Source: Dermatemys mawii (Eukaryota; Chordata; Testudines; Dermatemydidae). From it: a stretch of DNA of 64,000 bases. The translations under genes and the position numbers were made by a program. How positions within the stretch are numbered: the first letter of the stretch is position 1; every line of letters starts with the position of its first letter. This document shows positions 24,101 through 34,832 of this stretch, in pieces. The stretch lies in NCBI GenBank assembly GCA_007922305.1, contig ML677334.1, positions 14,704,318 to 14,768,317 of the forward strand, written 5' to 3'. Below the pieces are notes generated by a model. The model saw only the letters and a list, made by a program, of their open reading frames with translations. It was not told the origin of the DNA and made no database searches.

Positions 24101-24620
24101 CATTTCCTATTTTCTCTTCTGGGACCAGTTGTAACTCTCCACCACCCTCTGACTTGCTGCTGCTTGGTTTGTTGCTCATACAATATTTCCATTGAACTAC
24201 AAAATAGTAAGTGTCTTAGAGGGACTGGTAGGATGTCATCATCTGACCTACTTTGGATTAGGAACATTTGCAGAGATGGAGCATGGGAACCTATTCTGTT
24301 ATAAGGATGACCTTGAGCTAATCAAACAATTTTCTTCTCAGAGGTGGTTCATCCCTAATTAAACTTTTCATAGTAAGAAAATGTTTGTGACACATGGGTG
24401 GTTAAAACATCTTTTTAGAATGTGATTGTGTCCCTAAGATATGACTTGGCCTAGCATACTCCAGTATTTCCTCTTCTTCAATGTAGAAAGCTGTGTGTTC
24501 TATACTACCATCACAACACAGAATGTAATACATAGTCGAGTTACAATTATCTGCCATTTTCAGGTGATCATTCAGGATGTCTGTGCTGCTGAGCCATCTC
24601 TACATGAGGTAACATCTAGT
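21151..24620. other. unassigned sequence
   Basis: No family recognised over 3.4 kb. An A-run lies at 23495-23506. The 159-codon plus frame at 21766-22245 overlaps another open frame, has no domain and runs through pyrimidine-rich sequence, so I do not call it a gene. Confidence 0.4.
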
Positions 24621-24745
24621 AATCCAGCAAAGTGGGTACTAGCCCATGAAAGTTTATGCTTCAATACTTTTGTTAGACTTTAAGTGCCACAGGACTCTTT
24701 GTCACTTCTGCATTCCAAACTAATACGGCTACCTCTCTGATTCTT
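24621..24745 (+). repeat. Penelope-type terminal repeat with hammerhead-like core
   Basis: The stretch contains GTGGG (24632-24636), a loop, CCCAT (24643-24647) and GAAA (24648-24651), which form stem II and the 3' core box of a hammerhead. The expected CUGANGA just upstream has decayed to CCAGCAA. The tail 'GTTAGACTTTAAGTGCCACAGGACTC' and 'ACTAATACGGCTACCTCTCTGAT' matches the copy at 50158-50286. Assignment to Penelope-type repeats is from knowledge that such elements carry hammerheads; a hammerhead-bearing SINE is the alternative. Confidence 0.6.
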
Positions 24746-24784
24746 GACCTGGTAATAGGCTTTTATGTGAAATTATTGTGGCTT

Positions 24785-24880
24785 TTTTATGATGGCAGTA
24801 CCTAGAGTCCCCAGTCAAGGACCGGTGCACCATTGTGCTAGGTACCACACGATGAAAAGACTCTGACTATGAAAAAATAT
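24785..24880 (-). repeat. L2/MIR-like 3' fragment
   Basis: 'GCAGTACCTAGAGTCCCCAG' and 'ACCATTGTGCTAGGTACCAC' are the reverse of the 'GTGCCTAGTACAACAAGG' type tail seen at 47225-47330. Only the tail is present. Confidence 0.45.
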
Positions 24881-24888
24881 AATCTTTT

Positions 24889-25008
24889 GCCTTGATCCTG
24901 GAAACACTTATGCACATGGTTAATTTTCAGCCTCTGAGTAGCCCTATTGCTTTCGATAGGACTATTTATACTTAAAGCTGGATACATTCATGTTTGCAAA
25001 ATCGAGGA
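24889..25008. repeat. foldback element
   Basis: 'CTTGATCCTGGAAACACTTATGCACATG' is mirrored by 'ATACATTCATGTTTGCAAAATCGAGG'. The centre 'AGCCCTATTGCTTTCGATAGGACTA' corresponds to the TTGACTTCAATGG core. Related arms occur at 56228-56345. Confidence 0.6.
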
Positions 25009-26223
25009 CTTGATATTGGGACTAAGATCCTTTCTCAGCATTTACTTTGTCCTTAATAAAAAAAACAAACAAAAATAAAATACTCCATCCCTGAGCTGTC
25101 TCCCAGTTACTGTAGAATTGTACAAAATCAGTAAGCTAATGGAAAAAAAAAAAAGATTGCTGGCCCTGAGATAATCTATGGATTAGGAAGACCATAAGAA
25201 GCCCCACAATAAGTTTAGCAGCTGGTGAAGTTACAGGGAATTGTACTTCTCCTATGGGGTAGATTAACCTTTGTGCTTAAGTCTTACTTTTAGGGTTTTT
25301 TTTTAAATAATCTAAAACAGGTAAGTAACTCATTTTTTTTTGTTTTGTTTCAGGATTAAAATGGTTTGTTCTATGAAAACTGCACACCTTTTCCCCCACA
25401 ATTTCGCTTCCCACTCAAGATAGAAATAATTTCATTTGTATTGCAAACATGAGAGGGGAGTTCTTTTTGTTGTTGGTTTTTTTTTAAGGCAGCTCTAATT
25501 AATATATTCCTAGGTAGAAGATTTAAATCTGTCATAATATTTATAAAGTACATGCATTGCCTTATGAACTTATGTGCTAGGTTAAGTTTATCCAATATAA
25601 TAGAGCAGCGATTAATATTCAATTTCTTCATTATTATGTTTTACTAAATCTGGGTCAATGGAGTCTATTGGCTGCTGATTTTTCAGAAAGTGGTTAAAAC
25701 TGTTCATAAAAATATAAGAAAAAATATTAGTATTATCAAAAACATTGGGTACAAATTGTCATTTTTCCCTGCTAAAAGGAACCCCTTTGAACATCCACAC
25801 TCTTGGAGGTCAAAGCACGGAAATGATTTAACCTAAATTACTTTCTGTTTAATTATATGTAACCAAGGATTGTGAAGGCCTATTTGTTCATGTTAACAGG
25901 AGTGGACGTTTTATAGACAAGTAAATTTCATGGAGGGTTGGATATATTTTCAGATGGAGAATTCCAGTCATCCATGAAATTAAAGAGAAAAGGGTTCTTT
26001 TATAAAGGAAAGTTTTATGATCACAGATTCTGCCCACCTTTCTTCGTACTTTTTTCTATACAAATGTTTCAGCTTTTAGTATACTGTATTAATTCCTTCT
26101 GTTACCAACAGAAGTAGTGGTATAGCAGACTTCCCGTATCAATGTCTTGGTTAATATTAAGGGTTTATTTTTCCTTGTAATTTTCCTCTGGGTTGAAACA
26201 CATCATACATCTCTATATAAACA
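25009..26223. other. unassigned AT-rich sequence
   Basis: A-runs at 25141-25153 and T-runs near 25296 and 25333 are the only notable features. No recognised element or exon. Confidence 0.35.
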
Positions 26224-26935
26224 TGAGAACATAAGAATGGCCATACTGGGTCAGACCAAAGGTCCATCTAGCCCAGTATACTGTCTTCCTGCAGTGGCCA
26301 ATAACAGGTTCCCCAGAAGGAACAAATAGAACAGGTAATCATCAAGTGGTCCATTCCCTGTTGCCCATTCCCAGCTTCTGGTAAACAGAGGCTAGGGACA
26401 CCATACCTGCCCATCCTGGCTCATAGTCATTGATGGAGCTGTCCTCCGTGAATTTATTTAGTTTTTTTAACCCTGTTATAGTCTTGGCCTTCACTATATC
26501 CTCTGGCAAGGAGTTCCACAGGTTGACTGTGTTGTGTGAACCATACTTCCTTTTGTTTGTTTCAAACCCGCTGCCTGTTAATTTCATTTGGTGACTCCTA
26601 GTTCTTGTGTTATGAAAGGCATAAATAACACTTCCTTATTTACTTTCCTCCACACCAGTCATGATTTTATAGACCTGTATCATATCCCCCCCTTAAACAT
26701 CTCCTTTCCAAGATGAAAAGTTCCAGTCTTATTTCTCTCTCCTCATATGGCAGCCATTCCATACCCTTAATCATTTTTGTTGCCCTTTTCTGAACCTTTT
26801 CAAAGTCCAATATATCTTTTTTGAGATGGGGAGACCACATGCAGTATTCAAAATGTGGGCGTACAATGGATTTATGTAAAGGGAATATGATATTTTCTGT
26901 CCTATTGTCTATCCCTTTCTTAACCAACCATCAAA
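26224..26935 (-). mobile_element. CR1 LINE, 3' end with RT C-terminus
   Basis: The 3' UTR reads (plus strand) GAACATAAGAATGGCCATAC and on through GGTCCATCTAGCCCAGTATA, the signature 3' end of reptile CR1; the terminal TTCTTATGTTC word lies at 26225-26235. Upstream on the minus strand two frames give ORF2 C-terminal pieces: 'IVRPHFEYCMWSPHLKKD' with 'RATKMIKGMEWLPYEER' (26667-26927), and 'NLWNSLPEDIV' (26342-26587). They are separated by a frameshift, and the element is 5' truncated near 26935, as is usual for CR1. It is a different subfamily from the copy at 60.6 kb. Confidence 0.85.
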
Positions 26936-27909
26936 CAAAGTTTTATCTGTGTAACCGCTGTTAAATGCAGCAAGAGTTCCATAGCTAAAACTCCATGCAC
27001 TGCTTTGAAAATGTACCTCAAAAGGTCTTTTAATTCATGGTGCAGCACTATTTTTTGGAGCAGTTTCAACAGTGAGTCAAAAATGTATTCAGTAACTTTA
27101 GATGCTTTATTTAAGGAAATGGGGCATTTATTGCTTAGGCTAAAATGTTAAAATGTGTGAAGTTAGACATCTCAATCCATAGTTAGCCATCTATATAACT
27201 AGCCTTATTTTCAGAGGCACTGAACATCTACACCTTCATTGGCTCCAATCAGCTACAGCTCTTCATCATCTCCGATCATCAGGTCACTGCTATGTAGGTG
27301 CTATATATGCAGCAATTTACTATTTGGATTATTTCATGATCATATCTTTGGAATGATTCTTTCTATTTAGTCAGGATCAAGTGGGACAGGGTACAAGTTC
27401 AATGAGAGGGGGACCTATTTATATAACCATCTTTGTGAGGACTCCTTTCTATAAGTTATCCCTCAGAAGCCAAAGGTGGAAGTGCTCTCCATAATCAAGA
27501 CAGGGAAAATAATTTGGCTCAGACAATGATATAGATACTGTTGTTTCAATCACATACTGAACTCATGTGAATGTCAAAGGGAGTCCTGGACAGTATTTTT
27601 ATGGCACATTTTTGAATAAGGGAATTAACTTCAGTATCCTCAACAAAATCCAAGGTAGTTATTTTAATTTTGTCCTCTCCCCTCCCTCTTCTCTTCAGAA
27701 ATGATTATTTTCCTGACTAAAATAAACAACCCAAAAGATACAATGAATTGTAGCTGGTTAGAAATGACTGTTGTGTTCTGCCCCTGAGGTTGACATGTTT
27801 TAGTAGAGAGGGAGTGGACCTAATATAGCCTATGTGGTTTTTAAGGTACTTTGAGATTCTTTACGATAGACATCACTAAATAAAATATAAACATTACACT
27901 CTATTCCTT
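26936..27909. other. unassigned sequence
   Basis: No recognised family or tandem repeat. Composition is AT-rich and even. Confidence 0.35.
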
Positions 27910-28183
27910 ACAACCTCTAACCTAGTGAGTTAGAGTACTCTCCTAGCACATCAGAGACCAGGTCCAATTTCCCCCTCTGCTTGACATGGAGACAGGAGTG
28001 AAACTTGGTTCCCAGACATTTCAGGAGAGTTCCCCAGTCATTGAAATATTTTTGTATAAGCCTTGGTATCCCTCCTGTTGAAGCTGTTCTACTTTAAAAA
28101 AAAAATATTAGTCACTGGTGCAGAGATTTGAACTTGGGTTTTCCTTATATTAGGTGGGTGTCCTAATCACCAAACTATAATAA
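27910..28183. repeat. tRNA-like foldback element
   Basis: The left arm 'CCTAGTGAGTTAGAGTACTC...CCAGGTCCAATTTCC' has the look of a tRNA-derived SINE head with A and B box-like words. The right arm 'CAGAGATTTGAACTTGGG...GTCCTAATCACCAAACTA' is its inverted copy. The two arms are therefore two opposite SINE heads separated by about 110 bp. Both are degraded; it is not a tRNA gene. Confidence 0.55.
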
Positions 28184-29165
28184 TTTTTTGTATCCTTTTC
28201 TTGGTCCAACGACTGTTCACTGTCATAATGAATGACATTTCATGGAGACACAATCTGATTTTTTTAACGTTTTGATTGACCAACAATTTTCAGTTTCAGT
28301 TCAACTCAGCAAATAAAAAAAATAATCCATCCCACTCAACACAGTTAGTAGAAATTCCATATTTATGAAATATTTGTCCAATATATTTAGTACATTTTAG
28401 AATAAATAAAACATATAAAATGCCCTTTAAAATGTTGATAGCTTTGTGGAAACAAAACGTTCAAATAATTGTCCTGAAATTAAAGCATTGAAAGACATCA
28501 GAAAGAAGTTAAACCTTTTATGTGCAATGGGATTGAAATTTAACATATGAAAAAGACAAGGATAAAGTTAATAAAAAGAAATATGTATTTGTGAAAAATC
28601 TATCTGAACCTTAACATTATGAAGTTTCCAGTTTGCAAACCCCCAGAAGATACTGACACAGCTCATGGATAATCATATAAGGCTTTCTTTCTTGAATACC
28701 CCTTGATTCTTACAGGCTCAAGGAACCCTTTCCAAATAAAATTACTGGTCCCCTCCATGATAACTTTAGATTCCCAATTAACATTTTTCTGGAATGAATA
28801 ACTACCAGTACAAATAATATCATGGAACCGGTTGGTGATTGTCTCTGTGTATGCTGTTGTGGTAAGGATATTTCATCACCTGCCCTCTTTTAAGCACAAA
28901 AGAGTGGGTATACTTATATACATTTGGGATCAGCAACTATTTGTACATAAAATTGTGTCTTTATCAATAATGTATATTTTAATAGAAACAAATGTTGAAT
29001 ATTCCAGCACAGTTACTGATTCTTAATATTTTGAAATGATGCCAAAAGGTGCACAATTAATGACTGGTGCTCTCTAGGATTCACTGCTACCAGTTCTGCT
29101 AAATATGTTGTGCTCAGTGATTTTTAAAAAAAGTGAGGCTAGTTTATAGTCATTATGCAGAATCT
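28184..29165. other. unassigned AT-rich sequence
   Basis: Strongly AT-rich with no family recognised and no long open frame. Confidence 0.35.
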
Positions 29166-29900
29166 AGACTAGGTCAATCAGAAGGGCTAGGACAGTCCAG
29201 TGGTTAGGGTTCAATTCCCTGCTCTGTCACAGAATTTCTCTGTAACTATGGGCAGATCCCTGTGAAAATCTTGTTTTAATAGTTAATTTTATTTTTGTAA
29301 CATTCTTATTTCATTTTATATATTTCCCCACTGCTCAATGTTGAGTTCTTCCCCAACAGGGTAGAAGACTGGGAGTGGAGGGGAATGTTACAGAGCAAGC
29401 CTGTCCCATGCTCATTCTCCAGGAGTGGCTCATGCCCCTAAGGACTTAGCCAATCATGACGAAGGGCAGCCAGGCCAAAGTTGAGTGGCACTGCAACCCA
29501 ATGGGCTATTTTACTATTCCTGGAGGAAGGAGATGGGCCCAGTCCTGTGTGCTCAGCAGCCAGGGCAGTGAGTTTTTCATTTTATGACATTTTTTTATCA
29601 TTTATTTTGGTTTGTTTTTTCACACAGGGCTCTAACCATGGGCAAGGAATGTAGGGGCCATTTTTAAAGGTATTTATGTGCCTAAGATGCAGATAGGCAT
29701 GTAGGCACTTTTAAAAATCCCACTTGGTGCCTATCTTCATCTTTAGGCATCTAAATACCTTTAAAAAATCAGGCTCTTATTCTGTGTGACTTAGTTCCCT
29801 ATATGCAAAGAGGGATAATAGCACTTGCCAGTCTTATAGGGGTGATGTGAGAATAAATACATTAAAGATGATGTAGTGCTCAGATACTACAGTAGCGAGG
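29166..29900 (+). repeat. MIR-like SINE split by insertions
   Basis: The tRNA-like head 'CCAGTGGTTAGGGTTCAATTCC' through 'CTGTAACTATGGGCAGATCC' lies at 29194-29260. The rest, 'GTGACTTAGTTCCCTATATGCAAAGAGG' through 'AGATACTACAGTAGCGAGG', lies at 29785-29900. The tail 'AAGGCCATATTAGATAGATT' resumes at 30545 beyond an LTR. About 500 bp of other sequence, including a foldback, separates the head from the body. Confidence 0.6.
29656..29776. repeat. foldback element, GATTTTTAAA type
   Basis: 'GCCATTTTTAAAGGTATTTATGTGCCTAAGATGCAGATAGGCA' is mirrored by 'TGCCTATCTTCATCTTTAGGCATCTAAATACCTTTAAAAAATCAGGC'. The arms of about 45 bp surround a short centre. Same subtype as 34727 and 54310. Confidence 0.68.
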
Positions 29901-29901
29901 G

Positions 29902-30544
29902 TGTAGTGAAGTGATGACTCACCAGCATGCTGCCTCCTTCTGGTCGTTTCAGAATTAGCTCTTTTTCAGCTCCAGAGGGCCTCCTTCTGGCCAGTGTCTT
30001 GCCTGCCTCAGTCTCTGTGTCCCTCCCTGACCCTGGTGCCCTTTTACCTTGGGGTTCTGCCCCAGCAGTACCCCCACACTCTGGGTGTCTTCTCCCAGAA
30101 GAACCCCCAACCTTCTAATTCCACCTTGCCTCAGTGGCCACTGCCAGTCATCATCTTGAACCCAATCAGTGGGGCAGACTGCAGTCTGTAATGGCCACTC
30201 ATCATTGGCAAAGGGTTAGGACCAGCTGCTTCTGCCTATTCCCAGGATGCACCTCTGTATCCCTAGTACCTTTCTGGGCCTTTGATAAGGTTTGCAGCTT
30301 AGAGGTTTTACCAGGCTGGAGCTCCCCAGTCCCCTTGCCCTATTCTCCAGAACTGCTCCACTTCAGGTATTTTACTTCCAGCAGCTAGCCCTTCTTCCTC
30401 CAGGGCTGGAAAGAGATTTCTCAACTCCTGGCTTCCAGCCCTCTTATGACTGAGCTGGCCACAGCTGTGGCTGCTTCCCCCATCAGCCTAGTCTGCCTGT
30501 TTTAACCCCTGTTTTACTGGAGTGGGACAGCTGTCCCACTACCA
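29902..30544 (-). mobile_element. solo LTR, family A, copy 2
   Basis: It starts (minus) TGGTAGTGGGACAGCTGTCCC and ends TCACTTCACTACA at 29902. The body aligns by eye with the copy at 11104, for example 'CAGTGGGGCAGACTGCAGTC' and 'CCAGGCTGGAGCTCCCCAGT' on the plus strand. The TATA box has decayed to CATAAGAGGGC. It is about 130 bp shorter than copy 1. It sits inside a MIR-like SINE, so the insertion site is known from the interrupted repeat. Confidence 0.68.
30522..30539. promoter_or_regulatory. 18-base palindrome at LTR 5' edge
   Basis: GTGGGACAGCTGTCCCAC is a perfect palindrome and sits where copy 1 has GGGTGATCACCC. Sequence differs but symmetry is kept. Confidence 0.5.
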
Positions 30545-30560
30545 AAGGCCATATTAGATA

Positions 30561-30612
30561 GATTTTCAGCTGATGTAAACTGGCATAGCTCCTTTGAAGT
30601 CAATGAAATTAT
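30561..30612. repeat. foldback fragment
   Basis: 'TTTTCAGCTGATGTAAACTGGCATAGCTCC' followed by 'TTTGAAGTCAATG' matches one arm and the core of the elements at 56083 and 20228. The second arm is lost. Confidence 0.45.
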
Positions 30613-30839
30613 GCTTTCTTACAGTAGTTCAGAAGCTGGACTTCCACCTTTCCCATATATTCAATCTGAGTTAGGCTGTGGACTTATTTGTTCTTATAGT
30701 CTGATCATTTGTTGGAATTGTGTCCTACTTTACTTCATGCATAGCCTGTAAAGTAAAATACTCATAAACAGATTTTATACATTAGTTTGGTAGCTAGTTA
30801 CAGTTAGCGTATATAGTATAGAATAGTCCACACTCTCTC

Positions 30840-31730
30840 CCTATAATTGGGGAAAATTATCCCCAGCACCAGTGCTATGTCCAGAGTGTTCGGATTCAAG
30901 ACCTGCAGTCTCCTGCTCTCACTCCTTCTCAATCAAGAACAAGCTTTTGGCCTTATTGGAGCCCATGGGACTGCTATGATAGGCATATAGACCCCTCTCA
31001 GGAGCTGCTATGGTAGGCGTGCTTCTCTCCCTCTCATCAGCTGGAACTGTTGGTGTATGAGGAAGAAAAACCAGAACTGGTTCCACTGGTACTTGCAGTT
31101 CCAACTGGGGCTTCTTCATCATCGTCAGTGATAACATTACTCCTTTGCCTTCTCCACTAGATGATTACCATAAGTACCAGGAGCTGTTACAAAGGTTTGC
31201 TAATGATCTAAAGATCCCATTAGAGGAGCAATCAATTTTTGATCAGCACCAATTTTTGGACAGTTATCAACCTCAGAGATAAACCAGCCTGGCCCTCCCT
31301 GTTAACGAGATCATATTAGAACCAGCCAGAGTGGTTTAGTACATATTGGTATTTTGTTCCCCTATACTAAAAAAAAGAGCTCAAAGATGCTATTTTATGC
31401 CTGCAAAGGAGCTGGGTTTTCTTCTTTCCCATCCTGATCCTAACTCATTGATGGAACAAGTCACTATGGAAAGAGCTTAGCCACATGACCAAAAATTCAC
31501 CCCTACAGTTAAGGATTTGAAGAGACTGGATTTCCTGGGCAGGAAGGTCTTCTCCTCTTCAGGTCTCCAGTTTCATACAGATAATCTTGAGGAACTGCCA
31601 GTTACAGTAAGTAATTTCCATTTCCATGATTATTCAAAACTTATCTCTATAATACCAGGGGGGACAGAAGTAGATTTTGTTCAAAATATGGGATACTTAC
31701 CACCACTCCTGTCCCTTTATTCAAGGTAAA
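30840..31730 (+). pseudogene. DIRS-type retrotransposon gag-like remnant
   Basis: On the plus strand, after a serine/proline-rich stretch, the frame reads 'LDDYHKYQELLQRFANDL' near 31155-31210 and continues past a stop to 'KELGFLLSHPDPNSL' near 31405-31450. The open stretch 31517-31729 begins 'MKRLDFLGRKVFSSSGLQF' and contains 'FHFHDYSKLI'. This series (helical 'ELL.R.A' block, 'SHP.PNSL' block, 'RLD.LGRK.YSS' block) is the ORF1/gag-like protein of vertebrate DIRS elements as I know it. No reverse transcriptase or tyrosine recombinase follows. At least two stops break it. The ends are approximate. Confidence 0.6.
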
Positions 31731-33046
31731 GGAGGCCCTAAAAGACCTGCATCTGGTAGGGGGAAGATTCCTCTGGTGTGGACACTTTAGAAGGTGGCTG
31801 AAAGGACCCCTCAACAAGCCTTGGTGTGAGTGTATGTGAGGGTTGGGGGTGAGAGGAGCTTGTTTCGGACAGGGAGCTCAGCTTTAGACAAACTCTTTCA
31901 TTGTCAGTTAATACGTTTTGCATTTGCTTATCAAAACTAGAGATACCAAACTGAAAAAACACATGGCCTGATCCTGAGCTGGTGTAAATCAGGATCAGTG
32001 GGGCAATTTACAGTATCTAATTAGCTTACACTATCTGAGGAGATGGTACCATGTGTTTCAATTAACTTACGTGTTCCAGAGGGTCCATTATAAATCATTT
32101 ATAAAAATATACAATGGATTATGTTACCTTATTAAGACCAGTAGTCCAGGTCGAGGGATGGGGAATGACACCTGCCCCCTTCATGTACATACATGCATGT
32201 GCTGTCTCTCTCTCTCTCTCTGTCCCCAAAAGCAATCTTTGCTTTCAAAAGACCTAGACCTCTTATACAGACCATCCCTACGAGATGGGCAATAGTATTT
32301 ACTCCTTCCCTGTTCATCTTCCAATATCCAAAGATTAAGCATGCCCTTGTCTGTCAAAAAAAAGACAACCAAGTGTTGGGTTTAATTAAGTGATTAAGCT
32401 CTCTGACCTTGTAGTATATGAAGGTCTAAACAGCTGCTGACACTGATTACACATGGAGGCAAAAACATGGAGGTATTTGATCCACCCAGAAAGTCATTTT
32501 ATTGCAAGTATGGAACAACATTTTAAATATAATTCTTATTGTTTCACAACAAATCCTAACTTGGGAAAATAAGGAGTTATGCCTTTTTCTTCAATTATGA
32601 TATTTTGAGGAAGGTGTTTGCTGTCTTTCTTGGGCTTTCTGTGGATATCTTAGTACATTGTAACTTTGAAACTGTGCCAAACTCATAATTGGAGTGGAAC
32701 ATCTAAACTTTAATCTTCACTCAAAACAGTCAATTTCATGAGGCCACTGTGTTTATTTTAAAAAAAAACACTTTTATTTTCAGTTTACACAGCTACATCC
32801 CACTGTTTTTCCTGCAGTTCGGACATACTTTTAAACTGAGGAGCATGGGGAGGATTAAAAACAGATCAGCACTTTTGAAGAGGGAATATTTTAATTGAAT
32901 TAGTGATCAAATATGTAGCAAGTGATGTAAAGGGATGAACCTGCAAAATGTATAGAGGCACAAATAGGTAAATGACAGGCATAGTATCCAGTATAAAAGC
33001 TTTCATGTCAATAGCACTCCCCATCTAAGTGATCATTTGCAAATAT
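31731..33046. other. unassigned sequence
   Basis: A short TC run lies at 32204-32222. 31967-32015 has a 'GATCCTGAGCTGGTGTAAATCAGGATCA' hairpin, possibly a foldback fragment. Nothing else is recognised. Confidence 0.35.
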
Positions 33047-33240
33047 TAAAAAAAAAAAAAAAAAAAATCAGCCTCACAACATCCCTTGCAAGGCATGCAT
33101 TATTATTCCTATTTAACAACTTGTGGAACTGAGATACAGAAAGCATAAGTTACTTGCCCAAGGTCATAAATCAAGTGTGCTGCAGAGCCAAGAATAGATC
33201 ACAGATCTTCTGATTTTGAGTCCTGTATTTTAAACACTCA
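33047..33240 (-). repeat. A-run and MIR-like SINE
   Basis: A run of about 20 A (33048-33067) is followed on the plus strand by 'CATTATTATTCCTATTTAAC', 'GATACAGAAAGCATAAGTTA' and 'CTTGCCCAAGGTCATAAATC', the MIR CORE in reverse orientation. It ends near the tRNA-like 'ACACTCAACTGTGC'. Confidence 0.7.
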
Positions 33241-34726
33241 ACTGTGCTTCATCTCCAGTTGCACCTGTGAAATGTTATCTGCATGTGAAAAAACCAATTT
33301 GCATGTACAAGTACACAAATTGAACATGCAGCTGCATGTTTTATGCAATTATTTGTTTGGGCATATGTTAAGTCACGGCTTAGGTGCCTTGTGGGGGAGG
33401 GGAGGGGAAGCTTTCAGAAGCTTATTATTTATTTCTGAACAGATGGAACAAAAAGAGAATATGTTCAATAGCTGCAGTTTCTTATTCACAGCACTGCTTG
33501 TGAGGGGAGAATGCTTGATTTTTCCCAACTGCAACTGGATGGATTTTTTTTTTTTCATAATTGCCTTTTTCTAACCAAATTAAACAAGCCAGTAAATAGT
33601 TGAGAAGTTCTCAGCTCCTATACTTTAGTTCAATGCTAGCTTTCTTATCTTGGTCTCTCTCATGTCTTATTGAATTGGATTCATTTGCTATCTACACTTT
33701 ATGCTGTAGACAGAACTTAACATTTTCCCGATGAAGGGCAAACTTTTTTCTACGCCGATTAATACAATTATAATATAGTTCAGTTTCTTTCTCACTGCTT
33801 CCATTGGAACTGTAGATCTTTTTGATATCCACATAATACTGAACCCAGAAATCAAAGAAAAGTTGTTCAAATACACTGTTATTGCTTACACTGTTTGAGG
33901 CTCAGGAAGATGTCACATGTTACTTAATGACAGTTTGGAGAAAAATAAGTGAGGAACGTGTTGAAATCAATGCCTTTTTCATAAAGTAAGAATCTCCAAG
34001 TGTCTCCCTTTCTGCCATAGATTTCTTTCTCTATAGATGTTAATTAGTAAAACTTCTGAGCCTCTCTACTCCTCTAAGTTCTCTTAGATCTTTGTCCCAT
34101 TTAGGATATCTTAAGCCTGATAGTATTTTATGATTATGCTTTCAACCCTGATTGAATTAAATTAACATGCTCCCTGTGTGGTGCTATAAATAGGTTCCTT
34201 TCCAATAACCTGTTTACTCTTTTACTATATTTCCTTCATATAGGGCCAGGTGTTCCCCAAGGACAGATGATGCCAAAGGGCCAGGCAGGAAAAAAATAGC
34301 TGCAAACTGTGGAATATTCTGCTAAAAATAGTGAACATCAGGATGCTATCAAGACAAAATCAGAGCAGAACTCAGTAGCATGAGGAGCTCTCCAGAAAGT
34401 GTTCTGTGCATGAAATAATGGATATATTTGCACAAAAGATGGTGGAGTCCACAACCATGAGCATTACTCAGGATTGTACTATGGAATTAGATTAATAGAA
34501 AAAGAAAACCTCAAGGGTACTAATTGTGTTGAAGATCAGTATACGTGGACCAATGCAAAGGGTTTTTAAAGGAAGTTACTCTAACACAGTAGCTGTAGGT
34601 TCTTGTTTGTGCCGATTCCTGGATAAAGCACATCTGGTTGGATGTAACCACATAGACACAAAATGAGAGACCACGAGCTAGCACCAGGTATGTCCTCAGA
34701 AGTCAGTATCTGCCAGACACAGCTTG
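33241..34726. other. unassigned sequence
   Basis: A 100-codon plus frame at 33272-33574 ends in a poly-T-encoded F run and has no domain. No repeat family is recognised. Confidence 0.35.
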
Positions 34727-34832
34727 GCTGAGATTTTCAAAGCCACCCGTGGGATTTAGATGCCCAGTTCTCTTTAGCTTTATTGGGAAATGGGTATCCA
34801 AATCCCCTAGGCAGCTTTGCAAATCTCAGCCC
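34727..34832. repeat. foldback element, GATTTTCAAA type
   Basis: 'GGCTGAGATTTTCAAAGCCACCCGTGGGATTTAGATGCCCA' is mirrored by 'TGGGTATCCAAATCCCCTAGGCAGCTTTGCAAATCTCAGCC', giving a 106-bp hairpin with nearly complete arms. Confidence 0.72.

Noticed and set aside
23784..24179. 131-codon minus-strand open frame
   Set aside because: AT-rich, without domain, overlapping an unrelated frame on the same strand.
27912..27980. Possible tRNA gene
   Set aside because: A and B box-like words are present but the cloverleaf cannot be drawn and an inverted copy follows. It is a SINE-derived element.
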